Assembly (NCBI GenBank): GCA_031271265.1
Contig: JAISWB010000096.1
Coordinates: 1 to 64,000, forward strand
Direction of reading: 5' to 3'
DNA: 64,000 nt
From: Desulfovibrio sp.
GTDB taxonomy: Bacteria > Desulfobacterota > Desulfovibrionia > Desulfovibrionales > Desulfovibrionaceae
The notes below the pieces were generated by a model, which saw only the letters and a list, made by a program, of their open reading frames with translations, was not told the origin of the DNA and made no database searches. Each line of letters starts with the position of its first letter. Positions within the stretch are counted from its first letter, which is position 1. The position numbers were made by a program, and so were the translations under genes. Of the stretch, positions 38,670-47,864 are shown piece by piece.

Positions 38670-38699
38670 CTTATTCAGCTACATGTGTAGCTAAGTAAG
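38670..38699. promoter_or_regulatory. 30-bp dyad, candidate activator-binding site
   Basis: cttattcagctaca tg tgtagctaagtaag; halves match as inverted repeats except 2 positions. Confidence 0.6.
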
Positions 38700-38805
38700 A
38701 CGGCATATCTGCATTATTCCACTACAACTCCGGAAAAATATAACCGGCCTGTTCCAAGGTGCCTGGAAAATACCGTCTTTCTGCTGTGACGCGGCAAGAG
38801 ATCGG

Positions 38806-38822
38806 CCGGCCTTGATTTTGCA
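38806..38822 (+). promoter_or_regulatory. Candidate sigma54 promoter for the BKACE operon
   Basis: CCGGCCTTGATTTTGCA; GG-N10-GC spacing and TTGCA -12 element present, -24 box weak. Confidence 0.45.
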
Positions 38823-38883
38823 ATATTGTCGCATGCAAGTTGTGAAAAAAATATGCAACGTAAACTCGTAATGGAGGAACTAG

Positions 38884-39726
38884 GTGAAATTAAACGAAAA
38901 AGTCATCATTACCGTTGCCCCCACCGGAGCTTGGCCGTCAAAGGAAGACAACCCGGCTCTGCCCCTGACCCCCGAAGAAATAGCCGCGGACGTATGCGCC
39001 TGCAGGCAGGCCGGTGCCTCCGTTGCCCATCTGCACATGCGTGACGCTTCCGGGCAGGGGAGCATGGACAAGGAAATTTTCAAAAAAACGGTCGGTCTGA
39101 TCCGTGAACGCTGCGATATTGTGCTCAACCTGACCACCTCCGGCGATTTGAAGGCCACGGATGAAACCCGGATGGCCCATTTGCGGGAAATCAAACCTGA
39201 GCTCGCTTCCTACGACTGCGGGAGCATGAACTGGATGCACAGCGGAGTTTTTCTGAACACCCCGACGTTCCTGGAAAAGCTGGCTCAGACCATGAACGAA
39301 AACGGCATCAAGCCTGAAATAGAGATATTTGACGGCGGAATGGTATATAATGCTCTCCATTATCAGAAAATGGGCCTACTCAAGTCCCCGCTTCATTTTC
39401 AATTTGTGGTCGGAGCCGCCGGTGGACTGTCAGCCACTGTGGAGAACTTGGTTTTTCTCAAAAGCCTGATTCCGACGGATTCCACTTGGTCGGCTCTGGG
39501 CATCGGCAAGGGGCATCTGCCCATCATGTACGCGGCTCTCGCCTTGGGCGGTCATGTGCGGGTGGGTATGGAGGATAATGTTGTCTACAGCAAAGGGCGT
39601 CTTGCCTCCTCCAACGCGGAATTTGTGGAACGTGCGGCGCGCCTGACGCGCGAGGCCGGCAAGGAAGCGGCCACCCCGGATGAGGCACGTCTGATTCTGG
39701 GCCTCGGCAACTCTAAAAAGCAGTGA
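38884..39726 (+). CDS. BKACE family beta-keto acid cleavage enzyme (DUF849)
   Basis: VIITVAPTGAWPSKEDNPALPLTPEEIAADVCACRQAGASVAHLHMRD; GGHVRVGMEDNVVYSKGRLASSNAEFVERAARL. Confidence 0.92.
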   Translation: MKLNEKVIITVAPTGAWPSKEDNPALPLTPEEIAADVCACRQAGASVAHLHMRDASGQGSMDKEIFKKTVGLIRERCDIVLNLTTSGDLKATDETRMAHLREIKPELASYDCGSMNWMHSGVFLNTPTFLEKLAQTMNENGIKPEIEIFDGGMVYNALHYQKMGLLKSPLHFQFVVGAAGGLSATVENLVFLKSLIPTDSTWSALGIGKGHLPIMYAALALGGHVRVGMEDNVVYSKGRLASSNAEFVERAARLTREAGKEAATPDEARLILGLGNSKKQ

Positions 39727-39734
39727 GACGGAGT

Positions 39735-40673
39735 ATGAAAAGAGAAAAGATATCCGTCATCGGTTCTGGTCTTATGGGGCACGGCATTGCCCAAATCTTT
39801 GCTTTATGCGGTCATGCGGTGCGGCTGTACGACATCAGGCGGGAATTTCTGGATAAAGCCATGCAGAGCGTGCGCGGCAATCTGGAGGCGCTTGTGGAGC
39901 GAGGTCTCATCAGTGAGCAGGATGCCGCCGCCGCTCCTTCGCGCATCACAACTACACTCAGCTTGGAAGAGGCGGCCTCGGACGCGGATTTCATCATTGA
40001 AGCCGTACCGGAGGATATGTCTCTCAAACAGGATATCTTCCGGCAACTTGACCTCTTCAGCAAGCCCTCTGCCATACTCAGCAGCAACACCTCGGTCATG
40101 AGCATTACGGAAATAGCCTCCCGCGCAACGCGTAAAGAGCGCATCGTGGGCACGCATTTCTGGAATCCGCCTTATCTCATTCCCTTGGTGGAAGTGGTGC
40201 AGACTGGAGACAGCTCTCCGGAAAGCGTAGCGTTTACCATGGATGTTCTGCATCGGGCAGGCAAGCGCCCGATTCACTGCCGCAAGGATGTGCCCGGTTT
40301 TGTGGCCAACCGCATGCAGCATGCCCTGTGGCGGGAAGCCCTGTATATTGTGGAACAAGGCATAGCGGACGCCTCCACCGTGGATGAGGCCGTGCGACTG
40401 AGTTTCGGCCTTCGTCTGCCGCAGTTGGGTCCGCTGGAAAACGCCGATCTGGTGGGGCTGGATATGGCTCTGGCCATACAGGACTATCTCCTCCCGCATC
40501 TTTGCGACAGCCACACGGGATCCTCCCTGCTGCGCGAAAGAGTAACGGCAGGAGAATTGGGATTTAAAACCGGACTGGGGCTGCGGTCTTGGACCGGGGA
40601 AGAGAGCGCCGCCTCACACCGCGCCCTCCGGGAGTATTTGCTGGACATGGCCGGACGCCGCGGCACGGGTTGA
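39735..40673 (+). CDS. 3-hydroxyacyl-CoA dehydrogenase / L-carnitine-dehydrogenase-type oxidoreductase
   Basis: KISVIGSGLMGHGIAQIFALCGHAVRLYD; GTHFWNPPYLIPLVEVVQT; DVPGFVANRMQHALWREALYIVEQGIA. Confidence 0.88.
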   Translation: MKREKISVIGSGLMGHGIAQIFALCGHAVRLYDIRREFLDKAMQSVRGNLEALVERGLISEQDAAAAPSRITTTLSLEEAASDADFIIEAVPEDMSLKQDIFRQLDLFSKPSAILSSNTSVMSITEIASRATRKERIVGTHFWNPPYLIPLVEVVQTGDSSPESVAFTMDVLHRAGKRPIHCRKDVPGFVANRMQHALWREALYIVEQGIADASTVDEAVRLSFGLRLPQLGPLENADLVGLDMALAIQDYLLPHLCDSHTGSSLLRERVTAGELGFKTGLGLRSWTGEESAASHRALREYLLDMAGRRGTG

Positions 40674-40730
40674 AACCATTTCGCACCGGCGGCAGGCCTG
40701 TTTTTCACTTTGCAACCAAGGAGACCCTCA

Positions 40731-42071
40731 ATGCTGTGGAAAATCTCAAAACGCTTTCAGTTCGCCGCGGACAGAATCATTCCGGAATCCTTTGTTTTCT
40801 GCATCATACTCACTTTGATAGCCTTTGTACTCGGTCTCATAGTCCACGGCGGCAATCCCATGGATCTTGTGACCGGTTGGTATAACGGTCTTTGGAGCAT
40901 GATCGCCTTCGCCTTCCAGATGTCTTTCATGGTCATCACCTGCGGAGCGGCGGCCAAGGCTCCGGCCATGTCCAGAGGGTTGGCCCGGGTGGCATCAATC
41001 CCCAAATCGCCGGCTGCTGCCTATACCGTACTCCTGCTCTTCGGCATCGCAAGTTCTTTTGTCAATTGGGCCTTCTGCACCATTCTCACCCCCATTCTGG
41101 CCATGTATCTCTCCAGGAGCGTCAAGGGTCTGCATTTCCCCCTGATGGTGGCTTCCGGTTACAGTATGATGATCCTCGGGCAATGTTGGGGACCGAGCGC
41201 CAGTGTATACGCCTTGGTGGCCAGTAAGGGACATTTTCTGGAAAGCAGCATCGGCATCCTGACCCAAGACATAACCGTGTACAACTCCGTGAACACCATA
41301 CTCTTCTTCACCACCTTTCTGGTCATCCTGCTGGTCACCATCTATACCAGGCCGCCGGAGGACGAATTGGTCGTCTATGACGGCGACATCACCAGCGGAA
41401 GCGCCGCCGGGGAGGAAGACAAGGACCACACCCCGGCCGGCATGATGAACCGCAGCCGCGTACTCATGTGGATCATCGGCGCGGCAGGGATTGTGCTCAT
41501 CATCCGCTCTTTTCTCGACAAGGGCGTTTTGGGCTCGCTCAACTTCAACTTTGTCATTTTCTTCTTCATTATCCTGAACTGTTTCCTCTACAACTCGCCC
41601 AGTAAATTCCTGAATGCCTACCGTGACAGCATGCGCTCCGCCACCGACGTCATGATCCAATTCCCCTTCTATGGCGGAATCATGGGCATGATGACTGCCT
41701 CCGGATTGGGCAAGGCCATTTCTTCCCTGCTGGTGGACATAGGCTCCAAGGACAGCTTTTATACCCTGTCCTTCCTCTCCTCCGCCCTGCTCAACATGTT
41801 TATCCCCTCCCAAGGAGGGCAGTGGATAGTGCAGGGACAGATACTCACGGATGCGGCACAGCATCTCGGCGCAAGCATTCCCTATGTGATCAACGCCTTT
41901 GTTGCCGGCGATGAAGTCACCAACCTGCTCCAGCCCCTATATCTCATCCCGGCCTTGGCCTTGGTGGGCATGAAGCTGAAAGACGCCTGGGGTATCTGCG
42001 CCTTCCTCTGCGTCTTCTGGCTTCTGACCATGGGCATAGGCTTTTATGTGCTGCCGCAGATCTTCGGCTAA
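40731..42071 (+). CDS. AtoE-like short-chain fatty acid transporter
   Basis: RIIPESFVFCIILTLIAFVLGL...GWYNGLWSMIAFAFQMSFMVITCGAAAKAP...FIPSQGGQWIVQGQI. Confidence 0.9.
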   Translation: MLWKISKRFQFAADRIIPESFVFCIILTLIAFVLGLIVHGGNPMDLVTGWYNGLWSMIAFAFQMSFMVITCGAAAKAPAMSRGLARVASIPKSPAAAYTVLLLFGIASSFVNWAFCTILTPILAMYLSRSVKGLHFPLMVASGYSMMILGQCWGPSASVYALVASKGHFLESSIGILTQDITVYNSVNTILFFTTFLVILLVTIYTRPPEDELVVYDGDITSGSAAGEEDKDHTPAGMMNRSRVLMWIIGAAGIVLIIRSFLDKGVLGSLNFNFVIFFFIILNCFLYNSPSKFLNAYRDSMRSATDVMIQFPFYGGIMGMMTASGLGKAISSLLVDIGSKDSFYTLSFLSSALLNMFIPSQGGQWIVQGQILTDAAQHLGASIPYVINAFVAGDEVTNLLQPLYLIPALALVGMKLKDAWGICAFLCVFWLLTMGIGFYVLPQIFG

Positions 42072-42303
42072 GCCGCGCGTTCACCTTTTTCCAACTCTTG
42101 CGTTTTACCCGTTCCGGCTGGTAATATAGACCGGAACGGGTTTGCGCAACGCGCTTTCGGCATGTTTCAATCCACGTCCGGATCTGTCCGACGGATGCCC
42201 CTGCTCCGGTTCCTAATCGCCGGCCGACATGCCCTGCCTTGAAGGGAACGGTTGCAAACTATAAAGGAATTCCTGATGAAAATCGAATAAAACGAACGCG
42301 GAG

Positions 42304-42392
42304 CAGCAATTCTAATTATCGCGTTGAGCAATACGCCGTCAAGCCGGTATGTTGAGCTGAACTCTTGATTTTTCGTCGGGCGGAATGCCTGA
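42304..42392 (+). repeat. About 89-bp repeat, uninterrupted copy (interrupted copy 5041-5055 + 5281-5361)
   Basis: cagcaattctaattat...atgttgagctgaactcttgatttttcgtcgggcggaatgcctga. Confidence 0.65.
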
Positions 42393-42458
42393 AAAGCTGC
42401 GCCTGTGCGCGAAAAAACCATAATTCGAATTGCTGAACGCGGAGGGAGAGAAAATTTT

Positions 42459-44375
42459 ATGTTTTGGGATGTTCGGCGCCCTGCGGAAAGCGGTATTTCG
42501 GCTACAGCCCTTGCCGGTCGCGGTAGACAAGATGCCGGAATACGATTTGCCGATGGAAAAGGGGGAGAGGTATCTCCTTTCTCTTTGCAGGCTGAGCTGG
42601 CTTCCGGGATGTTGCCTCCGGGGCCGTTTTTTTTGCTGACCATGATCGCGCCGGACAGGCGCATCGTAGAACAAATCCCCTCCTCCTTCGCCTCAGAGAT
42701 GCAAAAAAAGCATGTTTCCGCCCCTTACCCCCCGATTGCGCACTTAGATGAACTCCTGAATATATATGAAAAAATGCCGACTGCGAAGCGCTTCTCCTGT
42801 TCCCGAGGTTGTTGCATCGCCGCCGTCCTGCGGGAAGAGACTGATGAGGGCGGGATTCCTGTGCCCTTCACAGCCCCGTCGGAAACAGAGCGGACGGCGT
42901 TCTGGTTGCTGCTCGCCTCCTGCCCGCCTGCGGAAGCTTCTCCGGAAAGAATCGCCTTTATGAATTCGGCCCTGAACTGTCTGGCCTGTGCTTGGCAGTG
43001 CCGGTATACGGAAAGAAAATTTTTTGAACAGGTACACTTTGTGGAAAATATCGTGCGATCCATGTCTTCGGGTTTTCTGATTTTAACCCCGGAACTGCGG
43101 GTTACGGCCGCCAACAAGGCCGCGGCCGAACTCCTTCAGACCACGGAAAAAAAGCTGGTGGGAGCCAAACTCACGGACCTGATTTTTTCCAAACTTAAGG
43201 TGCGCCGGGTTTTCAGCACGGGCGAACCCTTGATCGACGAAGAAGTTTTTATCAAACTCGCCAATAAAACCGTGCATATCCTCAAAACTTGCGTACCCGT
43301 ATTCAACATGCAAGGCGAGGTGATCGCCGCACTGGATCATTTCCGCGAAATAAAGGAAGCCCATCGGATGGTCAGCCGCATCAGCGGCACGCGAGCCGGT
43401 TTTTCCTTTGATGACATCATCTACGGCAGCCGAGTCATGGATGAAGCTGTTGAATTGGCCCGCCTGGCATCCAAAAACTCGCTCTCAGTATTGATACACG
43501 GTGAAAGCGGCACCGGCAAGGAACTCTTCGCCCATGCCATACACCAATCAAGCAGTAGGCACGCCGCGCCTTTTATTGTCATTGATTGCGCCTCCATGCC
43601 TCGCGAGCTGGTGGAAAGCGAACTTTTCGGCTATGTGGAAGGCGCCTTTACCGGAGCTCGAAGGGGCGGTAGACCGGGTAAGTTCGAGCTTGCCGACAGC
43701 GGTACCATTTTTCTGGATGAATTGGGCGAACTGCCGCTGGAACTGCAATCTCGCCTGCTCCGGGTCTTGCAGAGTCGCGAGGTGGTCCGGTTGGGAGGGG
43801 TGGAGCGCATGCCGGTGGATATAAGAATCATCGCCGCAACAAACCGAAATCTTTACGAAGAAGTCCGTCTTGGGAACTTCAGGGCGGATCTCTTCCATCG
43901 GCTCAACGTATTGGTTATTCATATACCTCCCCTGCGATCAAGACCGGAAGACATCAAAATCCTTTCCGAGTATTTTCTCGGCAAATACCGTGCCCGCTTC
44001 AACATGCCTGATTTGCATCTAACGGCGGAAGTACATGCTGAACTGCAGGCCCGTGCCTGGCCCGGAAACGCCAGGGAGCTGGAAAACACCATAGCCAGAG
44101 CCGTGCATGTCTGCCGCGGCAGGATTGAGCCGGTACATATACGCCTTAATGTCCCATCCCCGATTGACCCGCCGGCCTCGGACTCGTGCCCCTCTTCCTT
44201 GATACGCTCTCTGCACGATATTGAGCATAATGCTTTTAAAGAGGCTGTCGCGGCCTGTAACGGCAATATTTCCCGCGCCGCCCGCAGGCTGGGCGTAGCC
44301 CGCAGCACTGTCTACAAAAAACTGCAGAAGGAGCATCAATGTTGTAATTCCGATTACAGGTCAAAATTGTCATAA
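42459..44375 (+). CDS. Sigma54-dependent activator (PAS + AAA+ + Fis HTH)
   Basis: [76 protein letters not shown]-terminal [20 protein letters not shown]. Confidence 0.93.
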   Translation: MFWDVRRPAESGISATALAGRGRQDAGIRFADGKGGEVSPFSLQAELASGMLPPGPFFLLTMIAPDRRIVEQIPSSFASEMQKKHVSAPYPPIAHLDELLNIYEKMPTAKRFSCSRGCCIAAVLREETDEGGIPVPFTAPSETERTAFWLLLASCPPAEASPERIAFMNSALNCLACAWQCRYTERKFFEQVHFVENIVRSMSSGFLILTPELRVTAANKAAAELLQTTEKKLVGAKLTDLIFSKLKVRRVFSTGEPLIDEEVFIKLANKTVHILKTCVPVFNMQGEVIAALDHFREIKEAHRMVSRISGTRAGFSFDDIIYGSRVMDEAVELARLASKNSLSVLIHGESGTGKELFAHAIHQSSSRHAAPFIVIDCASMPRELVESELFGYVEGAFTGARRGGRPGKFELADSGTIFLDELGELPLELQSRLLRVLQSREVVRLGGVERMPVDIRIIAATNRNLYEEVRLGNFRADLFHRLNVLVIHIPPLRSRPEDIKILSEYFLGKYRARFNMPDLHLTAEVHAELQARAWPGNARELENTIARAVHVCRGRIEPVHIRLNVPSPIDPPASDSCPSSLIRSLHDIEHNAFKEAVAACNGNISRAARRLGVARSTVYKKLQKEHQCCNSDYRSKLS

Positions 44376-44398
44376 AGGACGGGTCCATACCTGGAATA

Positions 44399-44436
44399 GC
44401 GCGACAGGGTGTCGCGCCGAAATACGAAGTATTTCG
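44399..44436. terminator. Two back-to-back perfect hairpins
   Basis: GCGCGACA-GGG-TGTCGCGC (44399-44417) and CGAAATAC-GAA-GTATTTCG (44418-44436). Confidence 0.6.
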
Positions 44437-44449
44437 CGAGGTAAGGCGG

Positions 44450-44652
44450 GACCACTACCGTCTGATTCCCCGTTCATGAAGGTGCCAGTCACCTGACTCC
44501 CCGGCTCAAGGCCGGCGACATGACCGTTTGATTCCCCGTTCATGAGGGTGACCCCTCATTCTCCGTCCCGGCGCGGCATCACCTGCGCGGAACATGCCTG
44601 TTGTCGCCCTTACGGCCACCCTTACTCTCCGTCCCGGCGCGGCATCACCTGC
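44450..44652. repeat. Right 28-bp direct repeat plus degenerate 66-bp-period tandem repeat
   Basis: t(c/t)tgattccccgttcatga(a/g)ggtg at 44461 and 44527; ctccgtcccggcgcggcatcacctgcgc at 44561 and 44627; both offsets 66 bp. Confidence 0.8.
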
Positions 44653-45784
44653 GCCGTTGTACGGCAAGCACGTTCGGCAGGGCGCCCCGCGGGTCGCCGT
44701 CGGCATTCAGCAGGGAACTGCGCCCTTTCCAGACGTATACCATCCCGTCCGGCGCCGGAAAGGACGATGCCCCGGCAAACCCGGCCGCACTCACCGACTC
44801 CCGGGCGTTGTCGACGCGCAGAAAGATGCCGGCCTGCGCTCCGCCTTCCACATACATAACCGTGCGCAAGGCGAGGGAAAAATCTTTCAGGGCGGCGGCA
44901 AAACGCTCGGCGGTCAGGGCGTCGCGGCACAGGATGAAGAGGATACGCCCCGCTTCGTCCTCGGCCACGACGGCCATGCCCGCGGCGCGGCCGCCCTCCG
45001 GCCAGAGCGCGTTGCCCTCTTTGTCCATGAACCGGAAATTCTGCACCACTACGGCGTATTCTTCGAGAATTCCCGGCATGCCGGGCGCATCGCGTTCCAA
45101 AATGCAGGCTGCCGGGAACGCGGCCGAAGGAGCGCCGCGTTGCCCGCAAACCCCGCCCGGCCGCTCCGGGCAAAGCCTCGCCGCTTCACTCGTTGCGTTC
45201 CCCGCGGCATCTCCGGGCGCGTGTACCGCCGCATCGCCTTTAGTGTCGCCCGTTGCACCGCCCGCCGTGTTCCTCATTGCGCCGCCCGTCACGTTTCCCG
45301 TCGCTTTGCCGGGCGCAATCCCGGCGCGCCGATGCGGCCCCGCCGCGAAAAACGCCCCGAGTCTCGGACCGGCGTTTTCGTTGTTTACGGATTCCCCGTT
45401 GCGCATGTACCCGGTGCTCGTGATTCCGTCCGGCAGGTACATCGAGGCGTTGATTCCGGCCCGCAGGTCGCGCTGTGCGCTCCAGTCCGGCAATGACCGC
45501 GCGCGCCCTTCTTCCGACGCCATGCACAGGGTAAAAGTATGCAGAAGCGGGTCGATACGCAGCATCGTGAACAGGGCTTCACGATCGTCCGGCCCGCCGC
45601 GGACGACGGCTTGCGCCAGTTCCAGGCCGGGCTCAAGCGGGATGAAGACCGGCGTGCCGGCATAGGCCCGCGCTTGCCTGCCTGCAAGCGGGAACACGAG
45701 GAAAATTGAGAGCGCGAGGCAGGACAAAACGCGCCGGCGCAACAGTCCTGTTGCCGAAAGCACTGCATTGCCTCCCGTCAACAT
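44645..45784 (-). CDS. Phosphodiester glycosidase (NAGPA) family protein with internal low-complexity insert
   Basis: Signal peptide; AGINASMYLPDGITSTGYMRNG; ALRTVMYVEGGAQAGIFLRV; stop codon lies in the third 66-bp repeat unit. Confidence 0.8.
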   Translation of the reverse strand: MLTGGNAVLSATGLLRRRVLSCLALSIFLVFPLAGRQARAYAGTPVFIPLEPGLELAQAVVRGGPDDREALFTMLRIDPLLHTFTLCMASEEGRARSLPDWSAQRDLRAGINASMYLPDGITSTGYMRNGESVNNENAGPRLGAFFAAGPHRRAGIAPGKATGNVTGGAMRNTAGGATGDTKGDAAVHAPGDAAGNATSEAARLCPERPGGVCGQRGAPSAAFPAACILERDAPGMPGILEEYAVVVQNFRFMDKEGNALWPEGGRAAGMAVVAEDEAGRILFILCRDALTAERFAAALKDFSLALRTVMYVEGGAQAGIFLRVDNARESVSAAGFAGASSFPAPDGMVYVWKGRSSLLNADGDPRGALPNVLAVQRRR

Positions 45785-46188
45785 GCCGGTGTTCCGACAA
45801 CAGGTATCGGAACCACGCAGGATTACAGCTTTTAACAGACCTTTATGTATATGCTGCGCACTCCCCGAGTCAAGGATGAAATGTGCTGTTGACAGGATGA
45901 AATGTGCCGGTGCCGTGCGCATCTTGACCGTGCCGCCGGCATGGGTTAAATAGGCAAAGCTTCACCCCGCGAAGGGCATCCGGAAGAGCCGACAGACTTC
46001 CGGATATTTTCTTTTCTCCAAAGATGCCGTTGTGTTTGTGATATCAACTTCTTCCTTCAGGGAAAGGGCAGTTTGTCCGGCTTCTGTCCGCCGGGATACA
46101 GATTCGGCAGGCAGCCGGTGCCGGCTGCGGACGCAACGCCTACAGCTTGCAACATATTCCCGAGTTGTGCCGCCGGGAGGGTCACAAT

Positions 46189-46689
46189 ATGGAAAGCATT
46201 CCCGTTTCCGAACAGGGCTTTGCGCGCGTATACAGGGAACTTGAGCGCCTCAAAAAGGAACGCCCCGAAATCATTCAGGCCATCAAAGACGCCAGGGAAG
46301 AAGGCGACCTCAGCGAAAACGCCGGCTACGAAGCCGCACGAGAGAGGCAGGCCATGCTGGAGGCCAGAATATGCTCCATCGAATCGCGCATGGCCTTCTA
46401 CAACGTGGTCAAGCCGGAGCAGATGCGCGGCGGACGTATAGCCTTCGGCGCCACCGTGCGCCTGAGGGACCTGGAGTCGGGACAGGAGCGCGAATACACG
46501 CTGGTCGGACCGGACGAAACAGATTTCGTGCCCAGGGAAAAACACGCCGTGAGCGTCTTTTCCCCGGTAGGTCGGGCGTTGCTCGGCCGGGAAAGCGGCG
46601 ATGAAGTCGTTGTGGACGCGCCCAAAGGCAAAATCTTTCTGGAAGTAATCGACATCGCCTTCAACGGGCCTTTCATCGAGGCCGGCTGA
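46189..46689 (+). CDS. greA: Transcription elongation factor GreA
   Basis: ELERLKKERPEIIQAIKDAREEGDLSENAGYEAARERQAMLEARI; SPVGRALLGRESGDEVVVDAPKG. Confidence 0.92.
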   Translation: MESIPVSEQGFARVYRELERLKKERPEIIQAIKDAREEGDLSENAGYEAARERQAMLEARICSIESRMAFYNVVKPEQMRGGRIAFGATVRLRDLESGQEREYTLVGPDETDFVPREKHAVSVFSPVGRALLGRESGDEVVVDAPKGKIFLEVIDIAFNGPFIEAG

Positions 46690-46880
46690 TCGGCGATACC
46701 CTTACGGTTTGCAGCCTCTCCTTTCAAGGAAATTTCTCATTGACTCCCGGCGAAGCCGGACATATCGTTCAAGTAAGTCTTCCCTTCAGGGAGGGGACAA
46801 TCCACCGGGTTCCCATCCGGCGGAGCGGAGTCCTCCGGCCGATGGGAGTCGGATGCGGATTGAAACATCAAGGCGGAGTG

Positions 46881-47660
46881 ATGCGCCTGTATTCATGGAA
46901 CGTCAACGGCTTCCGCGCCTTGTGCGCCGGCGGGGCATGGTCGTCCTGGTTTCCCCGTACCGCGCCGGACATTGTCGGGCTGCAAGAGGTCAAGGCCGAG
47001 TTAACGGATGTGCCGGAAGCCTGCAGAGCGGTCCCCGGATACCGTGTCTTCTGGCTGCCGGCCGTCAAAAAACGCGGCTATTCGGGCGTTGCGGCCTTTT
47101 CGCGCCTTGCGCCTCTGGCCGAACAGTATGATTTGCCGGACCCGGCCTTCCGCGATGAAGGCCGGCTCATCCACCTGGAACTGCCTGCCTTTCACTTTTT
47201 CAATGTTTACTTCCCCAACGGGCAAAAGGACGAAACGCGCCTGAACTACAAGCTCGGCTACTATGACGCTTTTTTGAGCAGGGCGGAAGAACTGCGCCGC
47301 TCCAAACCCGTCGTCGTGTGCGGCGACTTCAACACGGCTCACAAGCCCGTGGACCTTGCCCGGCCGGCGGAAAACGAACACGTTTCCGGCTTTCTGCCCG
47401 TGGAACGGGCCTGGATGGACCGTTTCACGGCTGCGGGCTATGTGGATACCTACCGTCTGGTACACGGCGACAAGCCGGCAAGTTATACTTGGTGGTCCTA
47501 CCGCGTCCGCGCGCGTGAGCGGAACGTGGGTTGGCGCATAGACTATTTCTTTGTGTCCGAGGAGTTGAAAGGAAAGGTGAAAAACGCCTGGATCGAGGAC
47601 GCCGTGCCCGGCTCCGACCACTGCCCCATAGGGCTGGAGTTGGACTGCCCCTCGGTCTGA
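46881..47660 (+). CDS. xth: Exodeoxyribonuclease III
   Basis: MRLYSWNVNGFRAL, DIVGLQEVKA, VVCGDFNTAHKPVDLA, WRIDYFFVS, PGSDHCPIGLEL. Confidence 0.92.
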   Translation: MRLYSWNVNGFRALCAGGAWSSWFPRTAPDIVGLQEVKAELTDVPEACRAVPGYRVFWLPAVKKRGYSGVAAFSRLAPLAEQYDLPDPAFRDEGRLIHLELPAFHFFNVYFPNGQKDETRLNYKLGYYDAFLSRAEELRRSKPVVVCGDFNTAHKPVDLARPAENEHVSGFLPVERAWMDRFTAAGYVDTYRLVHGDKPASYTWWSYRVRARERNVGWRIDYFFVSEELKGKVKNAWIEDAVPGSDHCPIGLELDCPSV

Positions 47661-47864
47661 CCCGCGCTTTCGAAGCACAATTCGTCAACACCCCGCAACG
47701 CTTGGGAAACGCTGATTATATCGGGGCGCTGCCCCGACTCCCGCCGGGTCGACCCGCACCGGCGCAAGGCCGACATGCCGGCGAGTTTGAGAGGGCGGCC
47801 TCCCCCAAAAGCATACATCGGCGCTTCCTTTGAAAAGCCTCGGGGGAGATCGGGAGGCTCCGCC

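Noticed and set aside
44561-44654. 28-bp repeats at 66-bp spacing as a CRISPR array
   Set aside because: Spacing fits, but the 'spacer' regions are also partly similar between units and only two copies are good; better explained as a 66-bp tandem duplication.
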